NCBI RefSeq assembly: GCF_026810365.1
Contig: NZ_CP113948.1
Span: 1,265,001 to 1,329,000 of the forward strand
DNA: 64,000 bases
Source: Flavobacterium praedii
GTDB lineage: Bacteria > Bacteroidota > Bacteroidia > Flavobacteriales > Flavobacteriaceae
Direction of reading: 5' to 3'
Each line of letters begins with the position of its first letter. Position 1 is the first letter of the stretch. Positions 47,401 to 56,404 of this stretch are shown here, piece by piece. Both the position numbers and the translations under genes were made by a program. The notes beneath the pieces are model-generated. The model was not told the DNA's origin. It saw only the letters and a list, made by a program, of their open reading frames with translations, and did no database searches.

Positions 47401-48979
47401 CAGCTTTATCAATTTTTATCTGAAAATCATAATGACTTTCTTTTTTGCTAAGATCTACCAATCCATCAAAGTTCATTTTTAAATTAGAATCATTTACTTT
47501 GACAGCACCTTTATAAAATGGTAATTTAAAATTTCCATCTAAAGTTATATTTTTATAATTATACCCATTATAAGCAAAATTTGACACCAGCCCTTGTATT
47601 GATGTATCTAAATCTTTGACAGAAAATCCTTTACCATCGATATCGACATTTAAACTAACTTTTGTCAAATCCTTGTTATCTAACAAGTTTCCAACATTAA
47701 AATCATTCAAAACAACATAACCTTTATAAGCTGCTTTATCACTTTGATCCATATTAGCTATGGTAAATTTTGATTTTACAAGACCCAAATCTGTATTTGC
47801 AGCAAGATTAGCTCGAATTGAAGTTGTCGTAAGTTGAGTGTTACCTATTAACGATACATCTCCAAACTTTTTAAGAATTATTGGTAATCTCTTACCTAAA
47901 ATATTAGGCAAAATGCGAACTAAAGCTTCGTAATTAGTGGTTAATTTATCGAATTTACCATTCATATAAAATTCCTGAGTTTTATCCCCTAAAATATTTT
48001 TGAAATTAATAAAACCCATTAATTGAGTTCCTTTATTATCTTTTAGATTTAAATCCAGAAACTTCAAATTGTTCAAAGTACCTGTTATATGAGATTTAAG
48101 ATTAAAATATTGATGTTTACCCAACTCATTATAAAAACAACGAATATCATTTGAAGCTAATTTTGATTTTTTTATTTTGAAATCAAACTCTACTTTATTT
48201 ACAAAATCAGAGAAATCCTCAATTACATAATTTAAAGCTGCATATCCTTTGACACTAGATTCTTTGGTTTCAATCTCCATTTTATCTAATATCATGTGTT
48301 GTTGCGTAAAACTGTAATTACCTTTTAAACTCTTTACATACAAACCTCTATGATCCAAAAAAGACATTTTTTGAATATTGGCATACACTTCGGGTCCATA
48401 AACTTTAAAATTGGAAACTAAAATATTTAGTTTTGTAAAATCAACAGATTTTGGTGTTTCGTGATTTTCATCAGTCAAAATAAATCTACCGTTAGATAAA
48501 TCAATACTGGTAGCGGTCAACAAAAAATGTTTTTTAGAAGGAACTTTACTTTCACCAAAAGCATCAATAAAATAATCTAAATTGGTTTTCTTTTCTTTTT
48601 TGTAGGTCTTTAAGTTAAACAAAACGCCATTCATTGCTAAATCACCAAAAATCAAATCACCATCTAATATTTTTTTGGCTCCCAAAATAGAAGTATTTAT
48701 TGTTTTGACAGAAATCAAAGTGTCTTTATGATGGTCAATTATCAATACTTTTTTTAGCTTAACGCCACCAAAAAGCGTTAGTTGAACTTCATCAATTTCC
48801 AAATGAATGCCATAGTCTTTGCTGATGCTCTTCATGAAATACTGTGCTACAGCTGTTTGAACAATAGGCAAAGTAATCGCTATGAAAAATACTAGTAAAA
48901 GTAATATTAATCCAAGTAAGGTGCGGAATACTATTTTTTTAATCTTTTTGATAAGTATCGTTTTTATTTTTTTGTACAA
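44459..48979 (-). CDS. TamB/AsmA-like translocation and assembly or lipid-bridge protein
   Basis: A very long envelope protein, 1506 residues, anchored by one N-terminal helix (about 17-40) and spanning the periplasm. Repeated beta segments fill residues 50-1000. The C-terminal TamB domain (DUF490) lies at about 1000-1450, with hydrophobic-groove strands such as GGLIDKKFKVKKGGSI. Relatives work with BamA-type proteins or carry phospholipids between membranes. The first codon is TTG (48977-48979) and no in-frame ATG is near, so the start is the best available. No TamA partner is in the window. A short acidic, Pro-rich tail ends the protein. Confidence 0.9.
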   Translation of the reverse strand: MYKKIKTILIKKIKKIVFRTLLGLILLLLVFFIAITLPIVQTAVAQYFMKSISKDYGIHLEIDEVQLTLFGGVKLKKVLIIDHHKDTLISVKTINTSILGAKKILDGDLIFGDLAMNGVLFNLKTYKKEKKTNLDYFIDAFGESKVPSKKHFLLTATSIDLSNGRFILTDENHETPKSVDFTKLNILVSNFKVYGPEVYANIQKMSFLDHRGLYVKSLKGNYSFTQQHMILDKMEIETKESSVKGYAALNYVIEDFSDFVNKVEFDFKIKKSKLASNDIRCFYNELGKHQYFNLKSHITGTLNNLKFLDLNLKDNKGTQLMGFINFKNILGDKTQEFYMNGKFDKLTTNYEALVRILPNILGKRLPIILKKFGDVSLIGNTQLTTTSIRANLAANTDLGLVKSKFTIANMDQSDKAAYKGYVVLNDFNVGNLLDNKDLTKVSLNVDIDGKGFSVKDLDTSIQGLVSNFAYNGYNYKNITLDGNFKLPFYKGAVKVNDSNLKMNFDGLVDLSKKESHYDFQIKIDKAELHKLNFVKDTISKFNGDIIVDIRGNSFDDMYGNIYANNASYVNSTNTYQFNDINLNSSFDDSRIRTIKISAPDIANGVVVGKYKYAELKGLVANSLGSLYTNYKPVKVKKGQFLKFNFEIYNKIIEVFFPEIKLGENTLVKGNINADTNEFRFNFNSPKITAYDVLFDNIRFSLDNKNPLYNAYIEMDTIKYKDYKIRDFNLINVTSKDTLFFRTEFKGGTKGADYFNLDLYHTINKENKNVIGFSKSEIKLKNSLWFLNEANSSNNRLIFDKKLNEFTLDDFILSNKNQEVKLNGGFKGNSYKDINFYFKNFDVNALTSAQDSFVINGNLNGTVNFNQNKNVYKPTASLVIDSLDVNNYSLGKLNFDIKGDENFKKFTLYSTIENKDSESFSADGNFEIVGKETLFDLNLKFDRFNLATLSSLGGDVISNIRGLVSGNASIGGSLNKPDINGRLYVNDGGLAIPYLNVDYALKDKTIVDLTNEKFLFRNNTLIDTKYNTIGSLNGVVEHKNFSDWKLDLLINSKRLLVLDTKDSEDAAYFGTAFIDGNASIKGPANGLVIKVDAKSEKGSSLKIPINNAESVSENSFIHFITPKEKFNLFNGIVDKTKNYNGLELDFDLEINPNAEVEVILDRNSGHGMKGRGNGTLLFKINTLGNFNMWGDFLPYDGTYNFKYGGLIDKKFKVKKGGSIIWEGNPMKAQLNLEAVYKTSANPALLLENSSVNKKVDVEVVIGIRGDLTRPEPDFMIDFPTITSVLKSELQTELADKDVRQTQALYLLSTGSFLSKDGSNQAVTSSMYETASSMLGSIIQSNDEKFEMNINVVSPDNRPSSQTDGRVEAIVSSKVNERITINGKIGVPFGGVNESAIVGAVDVKYRVNDDGSFNFHVFNKENDLNYIGQDIGYTQGGGIIYEIDFDTFRELVDKMFGNRKLTKENKSNNKEDNSDSNLNPDFINFPKSKTKNPEKPKVNQDAVLPEED

Positions 48980-49100
48980 ATAAATAATTTGCCTTTAGAA
49001 ATGGTAAAACCTTAATTAAAAATCTTTAATTTTGGCACAGCTGTAAAAATACTATTTTTATAGTAATCCATCAAATATACTTCAAAAATCATCTGTTGAT

Positions 49101-50123
49101 ATGCAAATTAAAGAGGTTTTCATCCTTGCCATAGAAAGTTCATGTGATGATACTGCTGCTGCCGTATTATGTAACGACAAAGTTTTGTCAAATGTTGTTG
49201 CCAATCAATTAATCCACAACCAATATGGTGGTGTAGTTCCAGAACTTGCGTCTCGTGCTCATCAGCAAAACATTGTTCCTGTAATTGAAGCAGCATTAAA
49301 AAAAGCAAACATCAAAAAAGAGCAATTATCAGCTATTGCATTTACACAAGGTCCTGGACTAATGGGATCACTTCTTGTTGGAAGTTCATTTGCTAAATCA
49401 ATGGCGTTGGCATTAGATATCCCACTAATCGCAGTGAACCACATGCATGCCCATATTTTGGCTCATTTTATTTCGGAAGAAGGATTTGACAAACCAACTT
49501 TTCCTTTTTTAGCCTTAACTATCAGCGGTGGACATACGCAAATTGTACGAGTAAATGATTTTTTTGATTTAACTATTATCGGAGAAACTACAGATGATGC
49601 AGTTGGAGAAGCCTTTGATAAAAGTGCCAAAATACTAGGACTTCCATACCCTGGTGGACCTTTGGTTGATAAATATGCCCAATTAGGGAATCCAAAAGCA
49701 TTTCCTTTTACAAAGCCAAAAGTTCCAGGTTTAGATTTCAGTTTTTCGGGTTTAAAAACAGCAATTTTATATTTTATTCAAAAGAAAAAGATAGAGAACC
49801 CTCAATTTATTGAAGAAAATTTAAATGATATTTGTGCTTCTATCCAACATACAATTATAGAAATTTTGATGGATAAATTAAAAATAGCCGTCAAGGAAAC
49901 AGGTATAAAGCAAATCGCGATTGGCGGAGGTGTATCTGCAAATTCTGGAATTAGAAACACATTAAAAGCTACTGAAGAAAAATACGGTTGGAAAACTTTT
50001 ATCCCTAAATTTGAATACACCACTGATAATGCTGCAATGATTGGAATTGTAGGTTATCAAAAGTACTTATCACAAAAATTTGAAACAGCAACAGTTGTTT
50101 CTAAAGCACGAATTCAATTCTAA
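49101..50123 (+). CDS. tsaD: tRNA N6-adenosine threonylcarbamoyltransferase
   Basis: Adds the threonylcarbamoyl group to A37 of ANN-decoding tRNAs, with TsaB and TsaE. The 340 residues start with the ATPase-fold segment LAIESSCDDTAAAV. Metal-binding His114 and His118 are in NHMHAH, followed by SGGHTQ, DDAVGEAFDK, and the C-terminal GGVSANSG. A TAATTTTG element at 49027-49034 could be its -7 site. rsmE follows after three bases, so the two RNA-modification genes share a transcript. Confidence 0.97.
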   Translation: MQIKEVFILAIESSCDDTAAAVLCNDKVLSNVVANQLIHNQYGGVVPELASRAHQQNIVPVIEAALKKANIKKEQLSAIAFTQGPGLMGSLLVGSSFAKSMALALDIPLIAVNHMHAHILAHFISEEGFDKPTFPFLALTISGGHTQIVRVNDFFDLTIIGETTDDAVGEAFDKSAKILGLPYPGGPLVDKYAQLGNPKAFPFTKPKVPGLDFSFSGLKTAILYFIQKKKIENPQFIEENLNDICASIQHTIIEILMDKLKIAVKETGIKQIAIGGGVSANSGIRNTLKATEEKYGWKTFIPKFEYTTDNAAMIGIVGYQKYLSQKFETATVVSKARIQF

Positions 50124-50126
50124 ACT

Positions 50127-50834
50127 ATGCAATTATTTTATAACCCTAACATAAACGAATCCACAGAAACTTTTTCTTTTGATAAAGAAGAAAGTAAACA
50201 TATAATTAAAGTATTACGAAAAAAAGATACAGATATATTATTCGTAACCAATGGATTAGGACTATTATTTAAAACTGAAATTACATTAGCATCAGACAGT
50301 AAGTGCACGGTACAAATTTTATCTTTTGAGAAAACGCTAACACCAAAACACAAATTACACCTTGCGGTTGCACCCACAAAAATGAATGATCGATATGAAT
50401 GGTTTCTTGAAAAGGCTACTGAAATTGGCATACATGAAATCACTCCAGTTTTTTGTGATCGCTCCGAAAGGAAAGTCATAAATCCTGAAAGATTTGAAAA
50501 GATTATCCTTTCTGCAATGAAACAATGCAATCAGATGTATTTACCTAAATTAAATCCTGCAATTTCATTGAAAGAATTTTTAAAAAAAGAAGATACAGGG
50601 ACACTATTAATTGCCCATTGTGAAGAAACCAATAAGAAATCACTTAAATCTATTCTACAACCCAATACTGATTACACGATTTTAATAGGACCAGAAGGTG
50701 ATTTCTCAAATAAAGAAATAGAATTGGCACTTGATAAAAATTATATCCCAGTTTCTTTAGGTGAAACAAGATTGCGTACAGAAACTGCTGCAATTGTTGC
50801 TTGCCACTCTGTTGTTTTTATCAATGAGAATTAA
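50127..50834 (+). CDS. rsmE: 16S rRNA m3U1498 methyltransferase
   Basis: Methylates N3 of U1498 in the decoding region of 16S rRNA. The 235 residues have an N-terminal RNA-binding PUA-like part (about 1-70) and a C-terminal SPOUT domain. The domain carries the family motifs FLEKATEIG, RSERK, GPEGDFSNKE and LGETRLRTETAA, the last forming the knotted SAM site. Three bases separate it from tsaD. Confidence 0.95.
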   Translation: MQLFYNPNINESTETFSFDKEESKHIIKVLRKKDTDILFVTNGLGLLFKTEITLASDSKCTVQILSFEKTLTPKHKLHLAVAPTKMNDRYEWFLEKATEIGIHEITPVFCDRSERKVINPERFEKIILSAMKQCNQMYLPKLNPAISLKEFLKKEDTGTLLIAHCEETNKKSLKSILQPNTDYTILIGPEGDFSNKEIELALDKNYIPVSLGETRLRTETAAIVACHSVVFINEN

Positions 50835-50864
50835 ATTTAAAATAACTTATCAGTATAAACCATT

Positions 50865-51506
50865 ATGAAAAAAACAATATTTTTAATTCTATTGTTTGCT
50901 ACTTCAAGCTGTTTCGCACAAGAAATTGCTTTGCTTAAGTATAATGGTGGCGGTGACTGGTATGCAAACCCAACCTCATTACCAAATTTAATTAAATTTT
51001 GTAACGCTACAATTAATACAAAATTAAAATCAAAACCTAGAACTGTAGAGCCAAGTAGTCCAGATTTACTCTCCTACCCTTTTATTCATATGACTGGACA
51101 TGGGAATGTTGTCTTTAACGATGCAGAAGTAATTAATTTAAGAAATTATTTGCTGGCAGGCGGCTTTTTACATATCGATGATAATTATGGCATGGATGAA
51201 TATATTAGAAAGGAAATAAAGAAAATTTTCCCTAATGATAATTTAATTGAGATTCCATCAAACCATGTTCTTTTTCAGAAGCCTTTTATTTTCAACAATG
51301 GATTACCAAAAATCCATGAGCATGATGGAAAAAGACCCCAAGCATTTGGTATATTCATTAAAGGAAAATTAGTTTTACTATACACCTATGAATGTGATCT
51401 TGGAGATGGTTGGGAAGATTCTGAAGTACATAATGACCCCTATGAAGTTAGAGAGAAAGCTTTAAAGATGGGTGCCAATATTATTAATTATATATTCACG
51501 AATTGA
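50865..51506 (+). CDS. DUF4159 protein, exported
   Basis: Function unknown; DUF4159 (PF13709) has a class-I-glutamine-amidotransferase-like fold. The 213 residues have a signal peptide ending SCFAQ (about 19). The domain contains HMTGHGNVVF, LRNYLLAGGFLHIDDNYG and PYEVREKALKMGANIINY. It follows rsmE after 30 bases and could be part of the same transcript. Flavobacteria often place DUF4159 proteins near gliding or envelope genes, but no such link is visible here. Confidence 0.85.
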   Translation: MKKTIFLILLFATSSCFAQEIALLKYNGGGDWYANPTSLPNLIKFCNATINTKLKSKPRTVEPSSPDLLSYPFIHMTGHGNVVFNDAEVINLRNYLLAGGFLHIDDNYGMDEYIRKEIKKIFPNDNLIEIPSNHVLFQKPFIFNNGLPKIHEHDGKRPQAFGIFIKGKLVLLYTYECDLGDGWEDSEVHNDPYEVREKALKMGANIINYIFTN

Positions 51507-51839
51507 CCTTTTACAACATTCTGAATCATTTATATAATTCATATTCAATACTTTTATATTGTAAACTATTTTACACATTGCTCTTCTGTAATTTTTTTAA
51601 CAAGATTTACATTACTTGTATTTGATTATTTTTTAAAAAATTCAAAACACAACTATGATTTATTAGGTTTTTAGCTACGTAATTTCCCCTAAATTACTAT
51701 GTCTCAAGTCAATAAAACCGATAATTTTAACAAATAAAGAAAAAATAAAGTTACTAATATTAGAAATAATAAAGCTTTTGTTATAAAATTGTAAAATAAT
51801 TAACCAAACAAACTTTTATTTAACAAATTTATTAGTATT
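51507..51839. other. Intergenic region before the M43 protease
   Basis: The 333 bases are mostly A/T with many short inverted A/T tracts. No reading frame of note, no terminator with a G/C stem and no full -33/-7 promoter pair were found. It presumably contains the promoter and a long leader of the protease gene. Confidence 0.55.
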
Positions 51840-52790
51840 ATGAAAAAATTGATTTTATCAGCAACTGTATGTTTTATGTTGTTTTCATGTCAAAACGAAC
51901 AAACTGAATTAACAACTGATGCTACAAATGCTATTACCCAAAGAACTTGTGCCTCACAAGATGTTTTAGAAGCACAAATGAAAGCTGATCCAACATTAGC
52001 CATTAGAATGAATCAAATAGAAGCATTTACTCAAAATGCATTATTGACAAAACGATTAGTTAATGGAAAAGTTGAAATTCCAGTTGTTGTCAATGTTTTA
52101 TACAGAACTACTGCTGAAAATATTTCAGCAACGCAAATTCAATCACAAATTGATGTGCTAAATAAAGATTTTAATGCTTTAAATTCTGATTACAACTCTG
52201 TACCAGCACTTTTTGCAGGTGTAAAAGCTAATGTAGGAATTACATTTGTATTGGATCAAGTAATTAGAAAATCGACTACTAAGACATCTTGGGGAACTAC
52301 TGATGCCATGAAAAAAACGAGTAAAGGTGGTCTAGCACCAACATCTCCAACAACTAAACTAAACTTATGGGTTTGTACAATTGGAGGAGGAATTCTTGGA
52401 TATGCTCAATTTCCTGGGGGTGCATCTGCAACAGATGGTGTAGCTATCGATTCTAAATATTTCGGATTATCTGGATCTGCAAATGCTCCTTATAATTTAG
52501 GTAGAACAGCAACTCATGAAGTAGGACACTGGATGAATTTGAGACACATTTGGGGAGATGCAAATTGTGGAAGTGATTTAGTATCTGACACTCCTACACA
52601 TAATGATGCTAATTATGGTGTTCCAACTTACCCACATTATAGCACTTGTACAGGTACTCCTGTAGAAATGACAATGAATTATATGGATTATACCGATGAC
52701 AATGCTATGTATATGTTCTCTACAGGCCAAAAAAGCAGAATGTCTGCCATATTTGTTTCAGGTGGAGCAAGAGCTGCTTTTGGAGTATAA
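51840..52790 (+). CDS. M43-family (pappalysin) zinc metalloprotease lipoprotein
   Basis: Exported metalloprotease of 316 residues. It has a lipoprotein signal with lipobox LFSC (Cys17), a short propeptide-like region, and a catalytic domain with the zinc motif HEVGHWMNLRH (His226, Glu227, His230, His236). The Met-turn is NYMDY (280-284). The pattern HExxHxxxLxH with a close Met-turn defines the pappalysin family, which includes cytophagalysin-type proteases. No C-terminal secretion domain is present, so it probably stays at the cell surface or in the periplasm. A clear terminator follows. Confidence 0.92.
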   Translation: MKKLILSATVCFMLFSCQNEQTELTTDATNAITQRTCASQDVLEAQMKADPTLAIRMNQIEAFTQNALLTKRLVNGKVEIPVVVNVLYRTTAENISATQIQSQIDVLNKDFNALNSDYNSVPALFAGVKANVGITFVLDQVIRKSTTKTSWGTTDAMKKTSKGGLAPTSPTTKLNLWVCTIGGGILGYAQFPGGASATDGVAIDSKYFGLSGSANAPYNLGRTATHEVGHWMNLRHIWGDANCGSDLVSDTPTHNDANYGVPTYPHYSTCTGTPVEMTMNYMDYTDDNAMYMFSTGQKSRMSAIFVSGGARAAFGV

Positions 52791-52811
52791 TTTAATTTGT
52801 TATTCCTTTTT

Positions 52812-52841
52812 AAAACTCGCTACTTGTTAGCGAGTTTTTTT
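52812..52841 (+). terminator. Terminator of the M43 protease gene
   Basis: AAAACTCGCTA and TAGCGAGTTTT form an 11-bp stem with a 5-base loop, followed by T-run. Confidence 0.88.
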
Positions 52842-52865
52842 ATCTTTATAACCTAAAATAAAGAC

Positions 52866-53957
52866 ATGATATCATCAAAAATTATTGCTAATGGAATTTT
52901 AAGAGCTATTGCCACTTTGGTTTTAGTACTAGCTTTACTATATTTTCTATTTCAAATTCAAAATGTATTAATTTATTTAATTGTTTCCTTAATTCTAACT
53001 TTGATTGGGATACCTATTCTTGATTTTCTAAAAAAAAGATTAAAATTCAGACATACAATTGCAGCCATTTTTGTTTTAACATTTTATGTTTTAATTATAT
53101 TTGGATTTATAATGCTCTTCATTCCCTTAATTATTTCACAAGGTCAAAACTTATCACTTTTAAATACGGCTGAAATTGAAAGAAATAGCCTTGAACTAAT
53201 CAAACAAATCAATACTTTTCTAGAACAACACCATATTGATTCTTCGGCAATATTTGATGGCAAAAACTTTAAATCAATATTTAATTTCAATTTAATTCCC
53301 AACTTTTTAAACACTGTAATAGGAACAATTAGTAATTTTGGAATGGGATTGGGATCTGTACTATTTATTACATTTTTCTTTCTTAAGGACAAGTCAATAT
53401 TTTTAATCGGCGCAAAACTGCTGATTCCTGACTCACACGAAGAAAAAATTTTAAATTCATTAAATAAAATAAATCTGTTATTATCCAGATATTTTATTGG
53501 ATTGCTTTTGCAATTACTCATTGTCTTCATTCTTTATATTATTGTTTTATCAATTTTTGGAATACCCAATATTTTTGTGATCGCATTTTTGTGTGCAGTC
53601 CTTAATATTATTCCATATATCGGGCCATTAATAGCTTCAATTTTAGCGGCCGTTTTAACCATGATTAGCAATTTAGGTTCCGATTTTCAAAGTGAAATCT
53701 TACCAACAACCATTTATGTTTTAATAGGTTTTTGGATCGTTCAGGTAATAGACAATAACCTATCACAACCTATCATTTTTTCTAAAAGCGTAAGTTCTCA
53801 CCCATTAGAAATATTTTTGGTAATCTTGATTGCAGGTTTCTCCTTTGGTATTTTAGGCATGATCATTGCGGTTCCTTTATATACAATTATTAAAGTAATC
53901 GTTAAAGAGTTCTTCCCAGACAATAAGTTCATTCAACTGATAACAAAAAACATATAA
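52866..53957 (+). CDS. AI-2E/PerM-family membrane permease
   Basis: Inner-membrane protein of 363 residues with about seven to eight helices. It matches the AI-2E transporter (TqsA/PerM, PF01594) layout: paired N-terminal helices, a soluble middle part (about 95-150), and conserved GIPNIFVIAFLCAVLNIIPYIGP and FWIVQVIDNNLSQPIIFSK regions late in the chain. Members export signals or move Na+/H+, and the substrate here is unknown. Two bases after its stop begins a methyltransferase gene, so the two are co-transcribed. Confidence 0.88.
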   Translation: MISSKIIANGILRAIATLVLVLALLYFLFQIQNVLIYLIVSLILTLIGIPILDFLKKRLKFRHTIAAIFVLTFYVLIIFGFIMLFIPLIISQGQNLSLLNTAEIERNSLELIKQINTFLEQHHIDSSAIFDGKNFKSIFNFNLIPNFLNTVIGTISNFGMGLGSVLFITFFFLKDKSIFLIGAKLLIPDSHEEKILNSLNKINLLLSRYFIGLLLQLLIVFILYIIVLSIFGIPNIFVIAFLCAVLNIIPYIGPLIASILAAVLTMISNLGSDFQSEILPTTIYVLIGFWIVQVIDNNLSQPIIFSKSVSSHPLEIFLVILIAGFSFGILGMIIAVPLYTIIKVIVKEFFPDNKFIQLITKNI

Positions 53958-53959
53958 CA

Positions 53960-55138
53960 TTGAATTTAGACATTTTAGAACCTAAAATACAAGCGTTTAT
54001 AGAATTAAATATTGGAGTTGAAGTTTCAAAATTGGCACTTCAAAAAAATCCATTTCCTAGTGTAGAATGGATTTCTATTTTAAATCAAATTGCAGCAAAA
54101 TCAAAAGCTAAAGATAAACTTCCAACTTGGTTTTTGACCCCAAATATTATTTACCCCAATAAAATTTCTGTAGAACAAACATCTTCAGAAAAAACAGCAA
54201 TATATAAAGCCAGTATTGTTTCAGGTGAAAATTTAATTGACCTAACTGGAGGATTTGGTGTAGACGACTATTATTTTTCTAAAAAAATAAAAAATGTTAT
54301 CCACTGTGAAATCAATGAAGAATTATCGAATATTGTACAGCACAATGTTAAACAATTAAATATAGCTAATATCAATTGTTTAGCCGGAGACAGTTATGAA
54401 ACATTGACCAAAATAAACATTAATTGGGACTGGATTTACATAGATCCATCAAGAAGAAATGATGTCAATGGAAAAGTTTTCATGCTAAAAGACTGCCTTC
54501 CAAATGTACCTGAAAATTTAGAATTCTATTTTAAAAAAAGTAATTCTATTTTAATAAAAACAGCTCCAATACTCGATATTTCGGCAGGAATAAATGAACT
54601 TGACTATATTAAAAAAATACATATCATAGCAATTGAGAATGAAGTAAAAGAACTTTTATGGGAATTACATAAAAACTACAAAGGCAATATTACCATAAAA
54701 ACAATAAATCAAACAAAAGATACGAAAGAAACATTTGATTTTATACTAAACGAAAACACTACTTTATCTTCTTATAATTTTCCAGAAAAATATCTGTATG
54801 AGCCCAATAGTGCTATCATGAAATCGGGAGGTTTTGATGAAGTAGGACTCTTCTATAAATTGAATAAGTTGCATAAACACTCCCATTTATATACCTCGAA
54901 AGATTTGAAAAATTTTCCAGGTAGAGTTTTTGAAATAAAGAATAGCTTTTTTTATACTAAAACCAACATGAAACTATATTTGGAAAATAAAAAGGCTAAT
55001 ATTACAACTCGAAATTTTTCTGATTCAGTTGATCATATTCGAAAAAAATGGAAAATAAAAGATGGAGGAAATGAATATTGTTTTTTCACAACAGATGTAA
55101 ATGATAATAAAATTGTTTTAATTTGCAGCAAAAAATAA
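53960..55138 (+). CDS. Class I SAM-dependent methyltransferase with THUMP-like domain
   Basis: Predicted RNA methyltransferase of 392 residues. It starts at TTG (53960-53962), two bases after the permease stop. An N-terminal helical region precedes a Rossmann fold with LIDLTGGFGVDDYYF as SAM motif I, HCEINEEL as the acidic strand end, and DWIYIDPSRRN as motif IV. The C-terminal part resembles the THUMP-like domain of the PG_1098 type (about 310-390). The DPSRR motif suggests action on RNA rather than small molecules. The target is not known. Confidence 0.85.
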   Translation: MNLDILEPKIQAFIELNIGVEVSKLALQKNPFPSVEWISILNQIAAKSKAKDKLPTWFLTPNIIYPNKISVEQTSSEKTAIYKASIVSGENLIDLTGGFGVDDYYFSKKIKNVIHCEINEELSNIVQHNVKQLNIANINCLAGDSYETLTKININWDWIYIDPSRRNDVNGKVFMLKDCLPNVPENLEFYFKKSNSILIKTAPILDISAGINELDYIKKIHIIAIENEVKELLWELHKNYKGNITIKTINQTKDTKETFDFILNENTTLSSYNFPEKYLYEPNSAIMKSGGFDEVGLFYKLNKLHKHSHLYTSKDLKNFPGRVFEIKNSFFYTKTNMKLYLENKKANITTRNFSDSVDHIRKKWKIKDGGNEYCFFTTDVNDNKIVLICSKK

Positions 55139-55143
55139 AAAAA

Positions 55144-55710
55144 ATGAAACAATTACTTTTACTTGCTTTTTGCATTTCAAGTTTAAACCTATTTGCCCAA
55201 AAAAATTGTGAATATTCAACGAATGTCACTGATTCTATAGGCACCTATAAAGCAACTAAAGAATATTTGATAAATGAAAAAGTTTTTGCCGGAAACTCAA
55301 ATTACATATTTTATTTTTTAGCATTAACTGATGGAATCCCGACCCTAAATGTTCAATTTATACAAAAAAGTAAAGATTTCATGAAGGCGACATGTTTTGA
55401 TAAAAATTCAAAAATATATTTACAACTTCAAAATGGAAAAATAGTTACATTAATTCATATTGATCAAGAAAATTGTGGTTCAATGGTCCGAGATGATAAA
55501 GGATTTGACAATAGAATTAAAACTGGAATCTTTATGTTTACAAAAGAAAATTATGAAGATTTAAAAACTATACCTGTAACATTAATGCGAATAAAATCCT
55601 TGACAGAAGCAGAAGATTATATAATTAAAAAAGAATTCACAGCAGAATTAGATGGAAAAGTATACCATCCTGAAAATTATTTTATAGATAATATGCGCTG
55701 TATAGAATAA
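55144..55710 (+). CDS. Secreted protein of unknown function
   Basis: Not recognised. I chose the ATG at 55144-55146, five bases beyond the methyltransferase stop, over an in-frame TTG at 55123. The 188 residues have a signal peptide ending NLFAQ (about 19). The mature part has three Cys (near residues 22, 82 and the C-terminal MRCIE) and a pattern of beta strands with charged loops. It is probably periplasmic. It is the last gene of the permease-methyltransferase transcript, before a hairpin terminator. Confidence 0.75.
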   Translation: MKQLLLLAFCISSLNLFAQKNCEYSTNVTDSIGTYKATKEYLINEKVFAGNSNYIFYFLALTDGIPTLNVQFIQKSKDFMKATCFDKNSKIYLQLQNGKIVTLIHIDQENCGSMVRDDKGFDNRIKTGIFMFTKENYEDLKTIPVTLMRIKSLTEAEDYIIKKEFTAELDGKVYHPENYFIDNMRCIE

Positions 55711-55727
55711 ACTAATTCATTTTATAT

Positions 55728-55776
55728 AAAAAAAACATTTTCAAAAGATAACTAATCCAATTGAAAATGTTTTTTT
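55728..55776. terminator. Hairpin terminator between converging transcripts
   Basis: AAAAAACATTTTCAA (55730-55744) pairs perfectly with TTGAAAATGTTTTTT (55761-55775) around a 16-base loop. It can end the rightward secreted-protein transcript and a leftward one. Confidence 0.75.
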
Positions 55777-55954
55777 ATGCTGTAAATTGTTCCTGATTTT
55801 CATTATGTTTATCAATATTGAAAACATAATTCTTAACATTTTTTACTACGATAGGCATCAAAACACCTACTACTACTACTTCGATAAATGTAATTCCTGA
55901 TTTATTTTCTGGGCCAATGCATTTAAAAAAACTATTTTGCAATATCCTTTTCAT
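55775..55954 (-). CDS. Possible small membrane peptide, 59 residues
   Basis: A short frame from ATG 55952-55954, preceded in frame by a TTG. The peptide has a basic N-terminus, then one hydrophobic segment (about 21-38, rich in Ile and Val) and a polar tail ending QEQFTA. Its stop codon sits at the edge of the terminator hairpin, and a consensus promoter lies about 190 bases upstream. That organisation is what a real gene would show, but the frame is short enough to arise by chance and I do not recognise a family. The transcript could instead be a non-coding RNA. Confidence 0.3.
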   Translation of the reverse strand: MKRILQNSFFKCIGPENKSGITFIEVVVVGVLMPIVVKNVKNYVFNIDKHNENQEQFTA

Positions 55955-56146
55955 CTTCAATATGTATTATTCTTTAATATGGTTGGATAATGAAATATCA
56001 ACTTTTCATAATGATGATGTCAATTCCACATTTTAACCAAATCAAAAAATTGAATTCAAAAGCAACTTTTAAGCGTACTATTATATTCAATATGGGGGTT
56101 ACTGATTTTTTAACTTCAAACCATTGTTTTTAAATGATTTATGGCG

Positions 56147-56179
56147 CAAAAGTAAATATATAAAACAATAAAAACACAA
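56147..56179 (-). promoter_or_regulatory. Promoter for an unannotated leftward transcript
   Basis: TTG (56177-56179) and TACTTTTG (56147-56154) on the minus strand are 22 bases apart. Both elements match the Bacteroidota consensus. No annotated leftward gene follows except the 59-codon frame. Confidence 0.55.
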
Positions 56180-56404
56180 TTTTATCGATGAAATGCGTAT
56201 TTTTACTCATTTTTAAAGCATTAACCTACATAAAAGCTAACATTCAAGCTTTAAGTCACTTAGTATTTATATTTTTTTTCACAAAAAAATCATTTAAAAT
56301 AAACACAACTGCAACTTCCTAAGTATAAGAAAACAAGAAAAAAGAAATCTTTATTTAAAATAAAACAACTAATAATGGTATTTAAAATTAAAAACAAACG
56401 TATA

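Larger units (their letters stand above)
55711..56404. other. 694-base gap with a probable minus-strand transcript
   Basis: Between the secreted-protein gene and the VanX-like gene lie a two-way hairpin terminator (55728-55776), a 59-codon minus-strand frame, and a good minus-strand promoter (56147-56179). From about 56180 to 56404 I see only A/T-rich sequence. Confidence 0.6.
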
